DNA of 64,000 bases from Bemisia tabaci (taxonomy: Eukaryota; Arthropoda; Insecta; Hemiptera; Aleyrodidae): contig NC_092793.1 of assembly GCF_918797505.1 (NCBI RefSeq), forward strand, positions 84,813,912 to 84,877,911, given 5' to 3'. How positions within the stretch are numbered: position 1 is the stretch's first letter; the number at the start of each line of letters is the position of its first letter. Below the pieces are notes generated by a model, which made no database searches, was not told the DNA's origin, and saw only the letters and a program-made list of their open reading frames with translations. The position numbers and the translations under genes are program-made. Shown here one piece after another: positions 11,930-22,810 of this stretch.

Positions 11930-13363
11930 CAGGGTTATTCAAAAGTTACGCACCACTGGCCATAACTTTAGTTCTAATTATGATATCGATTTGCGGTTTG
12001 TGGCGTCCTTCCTCATATCGAGGGGGAAGCTTTTTGAGGTACTTTTCAGTTCTTCAACCCCCCAGGGGGAGGGGGGCGGGGGACAACTCAAAAATTTCAA
12101 ATGGCAACCCCCATCATGTGATACATCGTTAGAAAGAGCATAAAAAAGAAAATTTTAGGCGCAAACCAGAAGTCGATCCGACCCCCCTATCAAAAGTTAG
12201 GGGGGTCCAAAGGTTATTTAGGAGGTCCGTACCTTCAATTTTTAGAGTAGCTTCGGCGGCTCTTGGACATACCGTTTCTCTTTTCACAGAGTCCTCGAAT
12301 ACTCCAAGTCTGATACCGAAGTCTTCATATTGCCCCCGGGCCACCACAGCCCCCCCGTAGGGGAGGATGGGCCTGTTACAATGAAACATTGCATGAAAAT
12401 GCGAAAAGTCACAGAACAGCTTCAAACTTAGCATCAAATCCGAGTGGAACTTCTTGCCAATGTTAACGCAAACGCAGCCTGCGACTTTAAAGTGAGTTTT
12501 CAAAACTCTTAGCCCCCGGGGGGCTGGTAAGAACCGGGGCATCATTTCTGGCGAATTTCCCGGTTCTTACCAGCTCTGCAACGAGAAAAGAGGGGGGCAG
12601 CGGGGGTTTTATGGATGTTTCCGGCCTTAAAGTGGGCGGCAGTCCCTACATTGCAGATCTCCGACTGGTCGCAACGTTTCAAGGGTTCTCGTCAAGTTCT
12701 ACAGTGGTTTCGGGCATCATTTCTGGCGATTTTCCCGGTTTTTACCCGCTCTGCAACCAAAAATGAGGGGGGCAGGGGGCTAAGAGTTTTGAAAACTCAC
12801 TTTAAAGTCGCAGGCTGCGTTTGCGTTAACATTGGCAAGAAGTTCCACTCGGATTTGATGCTAAGTTTGAAGCTCTTCTGTGACTTTCCGCATTTTCATG
12901 CAATGTTTCATTGTAACAGGCCCATCCCTCCCTACGGGGGGGCTGTGGTGGCCCGGGGGCAATATGAAGACTTCGGTATCAGACTTGGAGTATTCGAGGA
13001 CTCTGTGAAAAGAAAAACGGTATGTCCAAGAGCCGCCGAAGCTACTCTAAAAAATGAAGGTACGGACCTCCTAAATAACCTTTGGACCCCCCTAACTTTA
13101 GATAGGGGGGTCGGATCGACTTCCGGTTTGCGCCAAAAATTTTCTTTTTTCATGCTCTTTCTAACGATGTATCACATGATGGGGGTTGCCATTTGAAATT
13201 TTTGACTTGCCCCCCGGCCCCCTCCCCCTGGGGGGGTGAAGAACTGGAAAGTACCTCAAAAAGCTTCCCCCTCGATATGAGGAAGGACGCCACAAACCGC
13301 AAATCGATATCATAATTAGAACTAAAGTTATGGCCAGTGGTGCGTAACTTTTGAATAACCCTG
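11930..13363. mobile_element. Foldback element A (CAGGGTTATTCAAAAGT termini)
   Basis: Inverted arms of about 600 bp run from CAGGGTTATTCAAAAGTTAC at 11930 to its mirror ending CCCTG at 13363, with a spacer of about 200 bp. It is flanked by TATA on both sides (11926-11929 and 13364-13367), a plausible target duplication. Interior phrases such as AGAGCATAAAAAAGAAAA are shared with element B. No transposase is encoded. Confidence 0.85.
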
Positions 13364-14540
13364 TATAATGCCCGTCATATCATTTAAAAAAAATTTTCTT
13401 CCTGGATATAATGCCCAAGTTTCTTAAACATGCATATTTTAAGCCTCCGAATACTTAAAATACCAATTTTAACCAAATGGTGAATTTTGGGGGCCTAAAA
13501 TGAGCCCTTTGAGCCAAAAATTGCATACATTTTCGAAAAATTCGGATTTTCATGGGGATTTTTTTTTTTTAAATGGTTGTTTTTTCTACAGTCGTCAGTG
13601 AGTATTTCTGAAGGGCATTTCCGATTACATAATTGACATTTTGACTGTTCAGGTGAAGGGGGAGGAGGGCATCAGGCTTTGCTTTGCCTTTCTCACAGTT
13701 TCTAGAAGCTTGAAAATTCCCTATTACATTGGAAATCCAAAATATCCCTTTTTAATTCATTAATTGCTGCTTCTGATATTATGAAATATGCAGCAGGAGT
13801 TACTGCCCACCCCCCCCCCTCCTCCTCTCTACGAGATGCATGTAAACCTTGATCTTACTGCGCGCGCTACCGGATCCTTGCTTTTCGCGTGATGGCAGTC
13901 CGTTGTATAGCAGACCCGGGCATTTGCAATAAAACATGTGGCGGTCTTTAGCATTACATATAAATGGACATGTTTATGTTGCAAATGCCCGGGTCTACTA
14001 TACAGCGGACTGCCATCACGCGAAAAGCAAGGATCCGGTAGCGCGCTCAGTAAGATCAAGGTTTACATGTATCTCGTAGGGAGGAGAAGGGGGGTGGGCA
14101 GTAACTCCTGCTGCATATTTCATAATATCAGAAGCAGCAATTAATGAATTAAAAAGGGATATTTTGGACTTCCAATATAATAGGGAATTTTCAAGCGTTT
14201 CTAGAAACTGTGAGAAAGGCAAAGCAAAGCCTGATGCCCTCCTCCCCCTTCACCTGAACAGTCAAAATGTCAATTATGTAATCGGAAATGCCCTTCAGAA
14301 TTACTCATTGACGACTGTAGAAAAAGCAACCATTTTAAAAAAAATCCCCATAAAATCCAAATTTTTCGAAAATGTATGCAATTTTTGGCTCAGAGGGCTC
14401 ATTTTAGGCCCCCAAAATTCACCATTTGGTTAAAATTGGTAGTTTAAGTATTCGGAGGCTTAAGATATGCATGTTTAAGAAACTTGGGCATTATATCCAG
14501 GAAGAAAATTTTTTTTAAATGATATGACGGACATTATATA

Positions 14541-15547
14541 CAGGGTGATCCAAAAGTCCCTTCCACCCCCTCTAACTTTTTACCTAATTGAGATAAACAT
14601 TTGAAACTTGGGGGACATTCCTAGGTCAAAGGAAGCTACTTTTTGGCCTCCCTAAAATTTTCAGGGGGGCCCCCCTTGGGGGGGCAACGGCCCCCAACTT
14701 TAAATTTTCAAATGGGAAGACCCCCTTTGTGATAGCTCGTTCGAAAGAGCATAAAAAAAGAAAACTTTTCGCGCAAACCCGAAGTCAATATCTCAAACCG
14801 TTTCAAAATGGCGGCCGGTTAAAGTTCAAAATGGCCGAAATTTCACACCGGTTATTTGTCGATGGATTTGCGCGAAAATCGGTATGAAGGGGTATTCTGA
14901 CACGAGAAAAACAAATTTGACGTTAGATTTTCAAAAAAACTAAAATTTCCAAAATGGCCGCCGGTTAAAGTTTAAGATGGCCGAAAATTTTCACCTTGGT
15001 TTTTTCCTGATGGATTTGCCAAAAACTTGGATTTTGAGAGTATTTTGGCATAAGATAAACAAACTTGAACTTAGATTTCTAAAAAAATAAATTTTTGGTC
15101 ATTTTGAACTTTAACCGGCGGCCATTTTGGAAATTTCGGTTTTTTGAAAATCTAACGTCAAATTCGTTTTTCTCGTGTCAAAATACCCCAACATACCGAT
15201 TTTCGCGCAAATCCATGTGCAAATAGCAGAGGTGCCAATTTTCGGCCATTTTGAACTTTAACCGGCCGCCATTTTGAAACGGTTTGAGATATTGACTTCG
15301 GGTTTGCGCGAAAAGTTTTCTTTTTTTATGCTCTTTCGAACGAGCTATCACAAAGGGGGTCTTCCCATTTGAAAATTTAAAGTTGGGGGCCGTTCCCCCC
15401 CCCTCCCCCAAGGGGGGCCCCCCTGAAAATTTTAGGGGGGGCCGAAAAGTAGCTTCCTTTGACCTAGGAATATCCCCCAAGTTTCAAATCTTTATCTCAA
15501 TTAGGTAAAAAGTTAGAGGGGGTGGAAGGGACTTTTGGATCACCCTG
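14541..15547. mobile_element. Foldback element B (CAGGGTGATCCAAAAGT termini)
   Basis: Termini CAGGGTGATCCAAAAGTCCC and the mirrored GGGACTTTTGGATCACCCTG bound about 1 kb with inverted arms. It carries the same internal landmark as element A (AGAGCATAAAAAAAGAAAAC followed by CGCGCAAACC). The left flank is TATA and the right flank is TATG. It occupies the same site in the right arm of the outer palindrome that element A occupies in the left arm. Confidence 0.85.
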
Positions 15548-15784
15548 TATGGGCTTAATATGGGTAATTTGGCTATTTTAGCCCGAAAATACCTTTAGAG
15601 CGACTTTACTTTCTAGGAGCTCGACAGAATTTTTTTCTTTTTGGCTTAAATGACTCAGTAGACACTCTACTTCAAGAACCAACCTGAAGAGTTTTTGCTT
15701 TTGACTCGTCAAAAAATTCAAACTTGTTCAGACCAACTGTGGGGGGTACCTAGGGACGGGCAGGCAGGTAGCGGCCGGACGACC

Positions 15785-16150
15785 GCTCGAAACTGCTGAA
15801 CTTTACTCGTCGATAAAAGTAAGAAAATTTGAGAAAATCGAAAAAACAATTACAGCCTGCAAATCTACAGACCAGAAGCTTTCATTTAAAAAAACCCCAT
15901 GCAAATCGGTCCAGTGGTTCTCTCAACGTTAATGTCCCACAATTCGGACTTTAGTCTGAATTAATGGGAGAAAATTTGAGCCCAGCTAAACTTCACTCGT
16001 CGATAAGAGTAAGAAAATTTGAGAAAATCGAAAAAACGATCACAGCCTGCAAATCTACAGATCAGAGGCTTTCATTTATAACAAAAATCATGCAAATCGG
16101 TCCGGTGGTTCTCTCAAAGTTAACGTCCAAAGATTCGGAACTTTGCATTT
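15785..16150. repeat. Direct repeat, two ~180-bp copies
   Basis: The segment with AAAATTTGAGAAAATCGAAA, CAGCCTGCAAATCTACAGA and CAAATCGGTCC occurs at about 15795-15950 and again at about 16000-16140. It lies directly left of the membrane-protein gene remnant of the degraded Maverick copy. Confidence 0.75.
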
Positions 16151-16201
16151 TAATATATAGGATAGTATTCATTCTTTTCTCAGTATCGTAAGGGAGAAAT
16201 C

Positions 16202-16528
16202 ATGAACGATAAAATAATTCTCATCGCCATCATCGTTGTTGGAGTGCATTGCACAGTGGTGGAAAACTCATCCGAAACAAACATCAGAATGTGCCCGATG
16301 TATCCGGAAATCAAATGCGCACCTTCTACCTTGACGGATGTTCTTCTATTCATCTTAAGTTTACTGGCGCTCATTTTTTCCGTTCCGTATATGCACTCCA
16401 AGTACCTATCATCCGACTGCAAATTCCGTTCCACCAGGATGGCCCGTGAGAAAAACAATCGGAAAGTCGATGATATAAGTGTCGATCTAAAGTTCGGTGA
16501 AGGAGAAGGGATCTATGTTTGTGGTTGA
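16202..16528 (+). CDS. Small conserved membrane protein of the Maverick TIR (copy 2)
   Basis: This 108-residue frame has an N-terminal hydrophobic segment (about residues 5-17, signal peptide or anchor) and a short region with NSS and two cysteines. A second hydrophobic segment follows at about 42-60 (LLFILSLLALIFS), then a basic stretch and an acidic tail ending in VCG. It is full length and aligns along its whole length with the gene at 35001-35333, with scattered substitutions but no breaks. The upstream sequence (TATAGGATAGTAT near 16157, then the leader TTCTCAGTATCGTAAG) matches the leader of the other copy. I do not recognise the family. The layout suggests a small single- or double-pass membrane protein with a lumenal or extracellular cysteine region. 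It survives intact in an otherwise ruined copy. Confidence 0.6.
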   Translation: MNDKIILIAIIVVGVHCTVVENSSETNIRMCPMYPEIKCAPSTLTDVLLFILSLLALIFSVPYMHSKYLSSDCKFRSTRMAREKNNRKVDDISVDLKFGEGEGIYVCG

Positions 16529-16531
16529 AAA

Positions 16532-16648
16532 CCCTAACGTTTTATAACGCTGACGTTTTTAAACATGGACGTTTTTAAACATGTACGTTTTTAAACACGA
16601 ACGTTTTCAATGCGTACGTTTTTAAACAAGAACGTTTTTAAACGGTAA
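16532..16648. repeat. Minisatellite, ~17-19-bp units
   Basis: About six imperfect units of the type ACGTTTTTAAACATG follow the membrane-protein gene. A related array (CACGTTTCGAAAACGCAAA units) lies at 21680-21851 in the main element. Confidence 0.75.
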
Positions 16649-16779
16649 TAATAACTTTCCAAGAAAAAAAAAAACATTTTTTTTTATTCATCACACTGAA
16701 CATTCCAATAACCAAACCCTGTTGCTTATTCCAAAACACAAGGTTCCGATACACATCTCCAAGCGCTCTGATACACACC

Positions 16780-17115
16780 AATCAGCCACTAAAAATTAAA
16801 ATTCCCGAATCAGACCCTACTCTCCAGTCTCCGATACCAGACCTATCTCGGAGGAGATGGTCTATTGTTGCCGAAATTTTACAAGTCCGAAATTCAGAAT
16901 TTGTTCACAATCTGACAACAATATAAGGAGAAATTAATTTTTTTCTTGCGCCATCTGGCAACACTGTAAAAATTCGACGATTCCGAGTTTCACGGATAAT
17001 TGAATCATTTATTTATGCACACCGTCCGGCAACGCTGTTGCATAATATCCAAGTTGAAGGGGCAGCGCACACGATTGCATAACCCGCAGAGTGAAGTGGC
17101 TACATGCAATACCTC
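16780..17115. repeat. Maverick TIR fragment of the degraded copy
   Basis: Blocks such as CCCGAATCAGACCCTA, CAAGTCCGAAA, CATCTGGCAACACTGTAAAA, AATCATTTATTTA and GATTGCATAACCCGCA match the right TIR at 35520-36100 in order and orientation. Homology stops near 17115, so the terminus is lost. Confidence 0.8.
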
Positions 17116-17420
17116 ACAATTTGAGGGCTTTTTAATGAATATTCATTGCATTTACAACACACTTCCACGGAGTTTGAAAAAATTTGGGAGGACAATTATG
17201 TCAAAAAAAGACAAAAAAGCAGAGGGACTGAGTTGAGATTTTATCCGGGTTCATAATTTCTGCCTGCCCGGCGAAAGACTGAAACTCTGTTTCTTGTGGA
17301 AATCATTCTTGCTTTCGAGTGAAAAATTACGTGAATTTTCAGAAAAACATATCTGCCAAGGCATCTTTGGCCGTTCATTTTTCGAAAATTTCAGGCTGAA
17401 ATAGTAGAAATAGCAGATAA

Positions 17421-17900
17421 TTACCCTTTGGTTATGCTGTCTCTCAGATCTGCCAGTTGGCAGTTTTTACCGAGAATTTTAAGATGGGTTAAAGCATTTT
17501 CGAAGGATGCACCAGGTTTTTGTCTGCGATTGAACAGAGTCAGTCTCTCGACCGTGACATTTAATTTAGGTTCAAAATGGCTTTTAAAGTTGGCAATGAG
17601 TGTCTTATGCTGGATGTTAGTTACTTCTACTTCGAAGGACATGAATATCGGCATGGCTTTTCTGCCCATACGTGTGAGTAGTAAAGCATTTTTACGGGTT
17701 TCAGTTTCCTTATCAAGACCTGCTGCTAATAAAAAGATGGTGAAATTAGCGTAGAATTCTTTCCATGCAACTGCCAAATCATCTTTGATGTTCACGGACG
17801 GACGTGTGCTCAAGTCAAAAGTTGACACTCGAGACTGTGACGAGGCATTTGATGATGTCTGTGATGAGCAGGAAGTATCTTTATCATCTTGCAGTGCCAT
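17421..17900 (-). pseudogene. Retrotransposon gag-like fragment
   Basis: The minus strand encodes 159 residues from ATG at 17900: a serine-rich leader, then a helical region with W-x2-F-x3-F, LLTRMGRKA and FKSHFEPKLNVTVERLTLFNRRQKPG. This resembles the capsid part of Ty3/gypsy-type Gag in insects, where an FxP-K-x-N...ER..F..R.Q pattern is common. It stops right after LRDSITKG at 17421, with no nucleocapsid knuckle, protease or reverse transcriptase following. It is therefore a truncated retroelement relic or a short host-retained gag-like gene. I favour the relic. Confidence 0.6.
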
Positions 17901-17906
17901 TTTCAC

Positions 17907-18545
17907 AGTTATGACAAAAGAATAGATGAGAGATATGTGATTGAATTATGAGAGAGCGCTCACAATTTGAGTCGATGATTGGCTGATAAGACGATAAGGA
18001 CGTTAAGTGACTGACGTACGGATGAGCCTTTCAGTAATGGACTGATATCTTTCAAATCAAAATGACTGTATTGATTCGTAAAATTTCAGCAATACGTGGT
18101 AACTTGTGACAGTGACATAATGACACAAGACATTGAAAATAGACCTGGACTTGCAAAATTGACAGTATATCAAGACGATTGAGGTTATGACTTGACAGAC
18201 CTGGACTTTGACGAGACAGATGTGGTTGTGATTGCTGACTTGACGGAGACTGAGTTGACATGACATAGATTTGACGGATTGACTGTGACGGAATTAAGTT
18301 GACTTGACAGACATGAAGTGATTTGACGTGACAGACATGGACTGATTTGACGTGTGATAGACCTGTACCTACTTTGACGAGACAGACTTGGATGCTCCTG
18401 ACTGAGACGAGGAAGACTTGGACGTGATAGACTTTGACGATACTTGATTGAGATGACAGTGACGGATGTGACTGATTGTGACGATTGACTTGTATGTACT
18501 TTTCCGTACTAAAAATACTTGTATGTGTATTCAACCGTACTTTTA
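17907..18545. repeat. Degenerate GACTTGAC satellite
   Basis: About 450 bp (18080-18530) consist of imperfect short repeats of GACTTGAC, GATTTGACGTGACAGACATG and similar strings. Long frames here are by-products of the repeat. The preceding 170 bp show nothing recognisable. Confidence 0.7.
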
Positions 18546-18547
18546 TG

Positions 18548-18695
18548 ATATTAACACGATATCTTGAGGGTATCAAAATTCTTGAATGATTTGAAAATTT
18601 TACATCCTCAAGAACATATTTTTGTCCACGCCTTAATTCATTGGATTTCCTCCGGATATCTCAAACGATCTTCTCCGAACATCTCAGTTTTATGC
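18548..18695. repeat. Flanking repeat, inverted copy at 36305-36456
   Basis: The block with ATCTTGAGGGTATCAAAATTC, CCTCAAGAACATATTTTTGT and GGATTTCCTCCGGATATCTC recurs in inverted orientation at about 36305-36456, on the other side of the main Maverick element. A further diverged copy lies at about 36540-36690. Confidence 0.75.
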
Positions 18696-18699
18696 ATGT

Positions 18700-19510
18700 A
18701 TGCAAATATACAAGTACAGTTGAAATATGATTTTGAAAATACGTACTTTTCCATACATTTGCATATAATATTCCTTCCACGGAAACGATTGGTACCAGCA
18801 ACAGATACCAGCAACATTTTTATGCGTACTATCCATTTCTGGCCTGTAGAAAGCTCTCCGATGAATTTTTTGGGGGCCTCGAGGTTCATTGTTGCCATTT
18901 TGGACCCATTTTAAGGGTTTTTTCAAATTTACTTAAGTCAAACTTGATTTAAACTAGAAACTGTGTACTTTTTAGGAAGGAATGAAAAAAAATGAATAGA
19001 CGGATGTGCGTAACTTTTTTCCTACGTTGCCAAATTTTGGAGAAAATCGTTCCAAAGTGCCAAAAAATTGGATTGATTTTCATGTCGAAGGTTTTAGGAA
19101 GACGCTTACCTGCCGTCCGAGTTCTGGATCAATGTTCGTAACCCGAACTAAATCCAGCTTCATTGAGACACCAATCGCTGAGTTAATTGAATACTTACAG
19201 GAAATTGAACATTGAGAACTGTACATATAAGTAGGCCTACTCAATTTGCAAGTAGATGGAGCCTGTACTTACGGTTATTCTCATTCAAACAAAGCAACCC
19301 ATCTATATCGCAACTGGGGTACAAAGGTTGATCGTCTGAAACAGATGGGAAATAAGATATACATTCTATACATATAAGAAGTATGTAACGTGCATAAGAG
19401 GAAAGGGTATATTGGCATATTCCTCTTACTCATTGTCAGCATAGCTCATCAAACTTAAACCATTTGTTTCAGAGAATTATCTTTAAATTCAAAACTGTTC
19501 TTTGGAAAAC
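18700..19510. other. Non-genic stretch
   Basis: I see no supported gene. Short frames have no recognisable motif and overlap AT-rich sequence. Confidence 0.4.
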
Positions 19511-19516
19511 TGTTTC

Positions 19517-19588
19517 ACACACACACACACACCCACCCTCACACAGAACACACACACACACACCCTCTCTCCCACACACACACACATC

Positions 19589-19674
<86 letters not shown>
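19517..19674. repeat. (CA)n microsatellite
   Basis: Almost pure CA dinucleotide tract with short CT-rich interruptions. All frames here are repeat artefacts. Confidence 0.97.
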
Positions 19675-19675
<1 letters not shown>

Positions 19676-19755
19676 TTTCACATAGGTATACTACACTCGA
19701 GTATAATCCAATCTTCAAACGAAAGAAGTAAAAGGTCCATTTCACCAGCCCCCCC

Positions 19756-21215
19756 AGTAGAGAGAAAATGGCGACTTGAGGCCAGTAAATTATCCAACAG
19801 CGTTGCACGATTGTGCAGAAAAATAGGAATTAAATTACAGCGTTGTATAGGGATTATTGTACAATAAGGCAACGCTGTAAAAAGAAAGTATTGCATGTTG
19901 CCCCTTTAATATGCGGGTTATGCAATGGTGTAATAATGCCCCTTCATTTTTCGGGTTATGCAATGGTGTATTTTTCAAGATGGCGCAGCAGTGTTGCCGC
20001 GTGGTGCATGTAAATAAATGATTTATTTATTGGTGAAATTTTGCAACATTGCATTTTACAGTGTTGCCAGATGGGGCAAGAAGTTAGTTGATTTTTCCGT
20101 ACACTGTTGCCAGATTGAGCAATAAATTCGGATTTCGGACTTGTAAAATTTTTCCGTTTTGGAAGACGAAATTTGAAACATTTTTGAGAAAACTTCTTCG
20201 TTTTTTAATATTTTAGACCTTTTAGACGTTGGTCTAAAAGGTCTAAAATGAAATTAGTTAATTTTTCGATATAATGTTGCCAGATTGTGCAAAAAATTTT
20301 CGGTTTCGAAAGACCGTATCTTGCAATATGAACCTGGTATCTGATACTGTAGATTAGGGTCTGATTCGGTAAAATTGAAAATTTTACCGAAAATCACCAT
20401 CCTCCGATCCGTTGCGGACCGATGCGATTCTTTTCCATTATCGAAGATCGGAAAACTGTACGGATCGAATTTCGATACGACTTTTCGTTTTCGAGATTTC
20501 GGACTTGTAAAAATTTTCGGCTTCGGAAGACCGTATCTTGCAGTATGGGCCTGGTATCGGATACTGGAGAATAGGGTCTGATTCGGGAATTTCAATTTTT
20601 CAGTAGCGTGCGCTTGGAGATGCGTATCGGGAACCTTGTGTTATGGGAATGGATATTGCAATGTTCAGTTTGATGAATTAAAAATTTTTTATTATTTTTT
20701 ATTGGATATTTACAGTTACAGTTTAAAAAACAGTTCGCGTTTAGAAAACGCACTAAAAACGTGAGGGTTGTCAACCACAAACATCGGATCCTTCTCCTTC
20801 TCCGAACTTTAAATCTACACTTATGTCATCGAGTTTCCGATTGTTATTTTTCCGGGCCATCCTGATGAAACGGAACTTGCAGTCGGATGAAAGGTACTTG
20901 GAGTACAGGTACGGTGCGGAGCAAATGAGCGCCAGTAAACTCAAGATGATTAGAAGAACATCCGTCAAGGTAGAGGGTGCGCATTTGATTTCCGACAGAC
21001 AGGGCACATTGTTATGTTTGCTTCGGATGAGTTTTCCACCAGTGAGGATTTCACTCCAACAACAGCAATGATGATGGTGATGAGAATTATTTTATCAATC
21101 ATGATTTCTTCCTGCGATACTGAGAAGAGAATGCATACTATTTATTCGAAATCCAACTGCTAGACCCGCTCTCCTCTCTCTCTTGTGTATAATACTACGC
21201 GAATTGCACTTAAAA
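19756..21215. repeat. Left terminal inverted repeat of the main element
   Basis: The sequence is the mirror of 34885-36212: GCAACGCTG/CAGCGTTGC blocks, the ATAAATCATTTATTTA palindrome, a TTTTCCGATC...AATCAGACCC module and the membrane-protein gene. The inner edge falls near GCGAATTGCACTTAAAAG at 21195-21215, the mirror of 34885-34903. Scattered differences and indels separate the two arms. Confidence 0.88.
20771..21101 (-). pseudogene. Left-TIR copy of the small membrane-protein gene (frameshifted)
   Basis: It mirrors the gene at 35001-35333. A one-base deletion near 20993-20998, in the codons around the CPVC motif, separates the signal-peptide half from the transmembrane and tail half. The downstream part (TLTDVLLIILSLLALICSAP to the VCG end) stays open and highly similar. 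Its promoter-like ATACTATTTATTCG lies at 21135-21148. Confidence 0.85.
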
Positions 21216-21217
21216 GT

Positions 21218-21680
21218 TTTCCGTACAGTGTTGCCAGATTGTGCAATAAATTCGGATTTTCGGACTTGTAAAAATTTTCAATTTTGAGAGACTGTATCTT
21301 GCAGTATGGGTCGGTATCAGATACTGTAGATTAGGGTCTGATTCGGTAAAATTGAAAATTTTTCGGAAAATCACCCTCGTCCGATCCGCCGCGAACCGAT
21401 GCGATTCTTTTAAGCTATTGAAGATCGGAAAACTGTACGGACCGAATTTCGATACGAGTTTTGGTTTTCGAGATTTCGGACTTGTAAAATTTTCGGCTTC
21501 GAAAGACCGTATCTTACAGTATGGGCCTGGTATCGGATATTGGAGATTAGGGTCTGATTCGGTAATTTCAAATTTTGTACTAGTGTGCGCTTGGAATGGA
21601 TATTGCAATGTTCAGTTTGACGAATCAAAAATTTTTATTGGATATTTACAGTTACAGTTACAGTTTTAAACAGTCAGCGT
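21218..21680. repeat. Duplicated TIR segment inside the left end
   Basis: The block from the GTGTTGCCAGATTGTGC phrase to the poly-T and TTACAGTTACAGTT sequence repeats, in the same orientation, the TIR stretch at about 20100-20725. The left end is thus TIR, membrane gene, then part of the TIR again. This suggests recombination between two element ends. Confidence 0.8.
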
Positions 21681-21851
21681 TTAGAAAACGCAAACACGTT
21701 TCGAAAACGCAAACACGTTTCGAAAACGCAAACACGTTTAGAAAACGCAAACACGTTTCGAAAACGCAAACACGTTAGAGAACGCAAACACGTTTAGAAA
21801 ACGCAAACACGTTTAGAAAACGCAAACAAGTTTCGAAAACGCAAACACGTT
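21680..21851. repeat. Minisatellite, ~19-bp units (AAACACGTTTCGAAAACGC)
   Basis: About nine units of 17-19 bp with TTTAG/TTTCG variants sit just downstream of the integrase stop. Each unit contains the near-palindrome GTTTCGAAAAC. A diverged array occupies the corresponding position in the degraded copy. Confidence 0.93.
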
Positions 21852-21852
21852 G

Positions 21853-21864
21853 CATATTATTTAT
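21853..21864 (-). promoter_or_regulatory. Promoter-like motif TATAAATAATAT overlapping the integrase stop
   Basis: The integrase terminates in GTA-TAA, and that TAA lies within TATAAATAATAT on the minus strand. The arrangement (motif overlapping the upstream gene's stop) is the same as at 26414-26425. It could serve transcription toward the left TIR. Confidence 0.45.
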
Positions 21865-22805
21865 ACGAAATCCTTACTATCGATCCAACTATTGTGACTC
21901 GCGTCCAGACCCAACCATTTGACAAAGACCTGGTTTTTCTTGCGACGCAGAATTTTTTCCACCAGGAACGTATCTTTATAGTTGGTGGGTTGGAGTTCTT
22001 CGCGGTAGAATTTTCCTTTGATGATCGTATCGTGTGCGTCTTTCAGATCGTACGTGATCGGAACGGTGGGATTGACGCTGACAATCTTGAAAATTTCCGT
22101 GCTCCAATTCGGTGTGTATCCTTTCTCGAACATGGCTTTGAGTCTCGAGATCCGGACGTGATCACCGACATTCAGTTTTCGTCTGGCCAGACGTCTCTTT
22201 TCAATTTTACTCAGCGGCGGTCCACGAAGCTTTTGCAGGATCATCGGTACATCCTTTTCGGTGACATCGATTGGTTTCATCCCGATTGTGCGATGAACGC
22301 TCCCGTTATATTCACGGATGAGTTTCGGTAATAGATCTACCCACTTGTACGATCCTTGCGCGCTGAACTCTTTCCACATCTTCGTTTTGAGCGTTCGATT
22401 GAATCGCTCCACAATGGAGGCTTTGGTTGTCGAGTACGAGCTGTACATATTGATCTTGTGACGCTTCATCAATGCCTGACATTTGGAGTTGTAGAATTCC
22501 GAGCCCATATCGACTTGTAAATGTTTCGGTGACTTTCCGGCTGCTTTGAGAACGCGTTGCAGAGCATAAGTGACATCCGCGGCCGTTTTCGATTTGAGCG
22601 GTTCGGCCCACGCCTTTTTCGAGCACGCGTCGATGACGGTGAGGAGATATCTGTATCCTTTGTTGACCGAGGCGTACGGTTGCATCTCGACGAGATCGGC
22701 TTGCCATAAATCGAACAATCCGAGAATCCGTACTTTACGACGCGGATAGTTTCGTCGTGCAGGTTTATGTAGCTCCTCGACGATCCCACGTTTTTCTGCC
22801 GACAT
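21861..22805 (-). CDS. Maverick/adintovirus integrase (retroviral-type, chromodomain)
   Basis: The 314-residue protein is a DDE-type integrase that would cut and join the element's ends to host DNA in the nucleus. The catalytic core begins with D37 in LWQADLVEM, followed by D99 in LQVDMGSEFYN and E133 in ASIVERFNRT, with YNGSVHRTIGMKPIDV after it. A C-terminal chromodomain-like segment (about residues 268-314, VEKILRRKKNQVFVKWLGL) probably steers integration to chromatin. The reading frame is intact with no breaks. It starts 5 bp downstream of the fibre-like gene stop, so the minus-strand genes form a compact array. Length and layout fit Maverick integrases, which often lack a long zinc-binding N-terminus. 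A second, broken copy is at 10417-11357. Confidence 0.95.
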   Translation of the reverse strand: MSAEKRGIVEELHKPARRNYPRRKVRILGLFDLWQADLVEMQPYASVNKGYRYLLTVIDACSKKAWAEPLKSKTAADVTYALQRVLKAAGKSPKHLQVDMGSEFYNSKCQALMKRHKINMYSSYSTTKASIVERFNRTLKTKMWKEFSAQGSYKWVDLLPKLIREYNGSVHRTIGMKPIDVTEKDVPMILQKLRGPPLSKIEKRRLARRKLNVGDHVRISRLKAMFEKGYTPNWSTEIFKIVSVNPTVPITYDLKDAHDTIIKGKFYREELQPTNYKDTFLVEKILRRKKNQVFVKWLGLDASHNSWIDSKDFV

Positions 22806-22810
22806 GATAA

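Larger units (their letters stand above)
11738..15745. mobile_element. Outer palindromic element interrupted in both arms
   Basis: The left arm runs 11738-11925 and resumes at 13368-13945. The right arm is the inverted counterpart, 13955-14536 and 15552-15745. Anchors include GTCTGAACAAGTTTAAATTT near 11746 with its mirror near 15720, and the mirrored ACCAAATGGTGAATTTTGGG near 13477 and 14405. Each arm is interrupted at the same palindromic TATA site by a different but related foldback element. The centre near 13950 has only a short loop, so this was an almost perfect palindrome of about 1.5 kb before the insertions. Confidence 0.85.
8700..17115. mobile_element. Degraded, rearranged second Maverick/adintovirus copy
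   Basis: In order this region holds pieces homologous to the main element: polymerase N-terminus (-), PLA2 protein start (-), packaging ATPase (+), the tail of a fibre-like gene, integrase (+), the small membrane-protein gene (+) and a TIR segment. The ATPase, integrase, membrane gene and TIR are in the reverse-complement order of the main element. The polymerase piece is inverted relative to them, so at least one inversion plus deletions occurred. The stretch between integrase and membrane gene is filled by nested palindromic elements (11738-15745) and a direct repeat. I could not find a second terminus or a target duplication. Confidence 0.75.

Noticed and set aside
12129..13196. Two similar frames of 138 and 193 codons on opposite strands
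   Set aside because: They are mirror translations of the inverted arms of foldback element A, with no recognisable domain.
18052..18576. 174-codon serine/valine-rich frame
   Set aside because: It is a translation of the GACTTGAC satellite; a second frame over the same DNA is equally open.
19469..19867. Long cysteine/valine- or threonine/histidine-rich frames
   Set aside because: They are translations of the CA dinucleotide tract on both strands.
21680..21851. CRISPR-like array
   Set aside because: Units are contiguous 19-bp repeats without spacers, in a eukaryotic element; it is a minisatellite.
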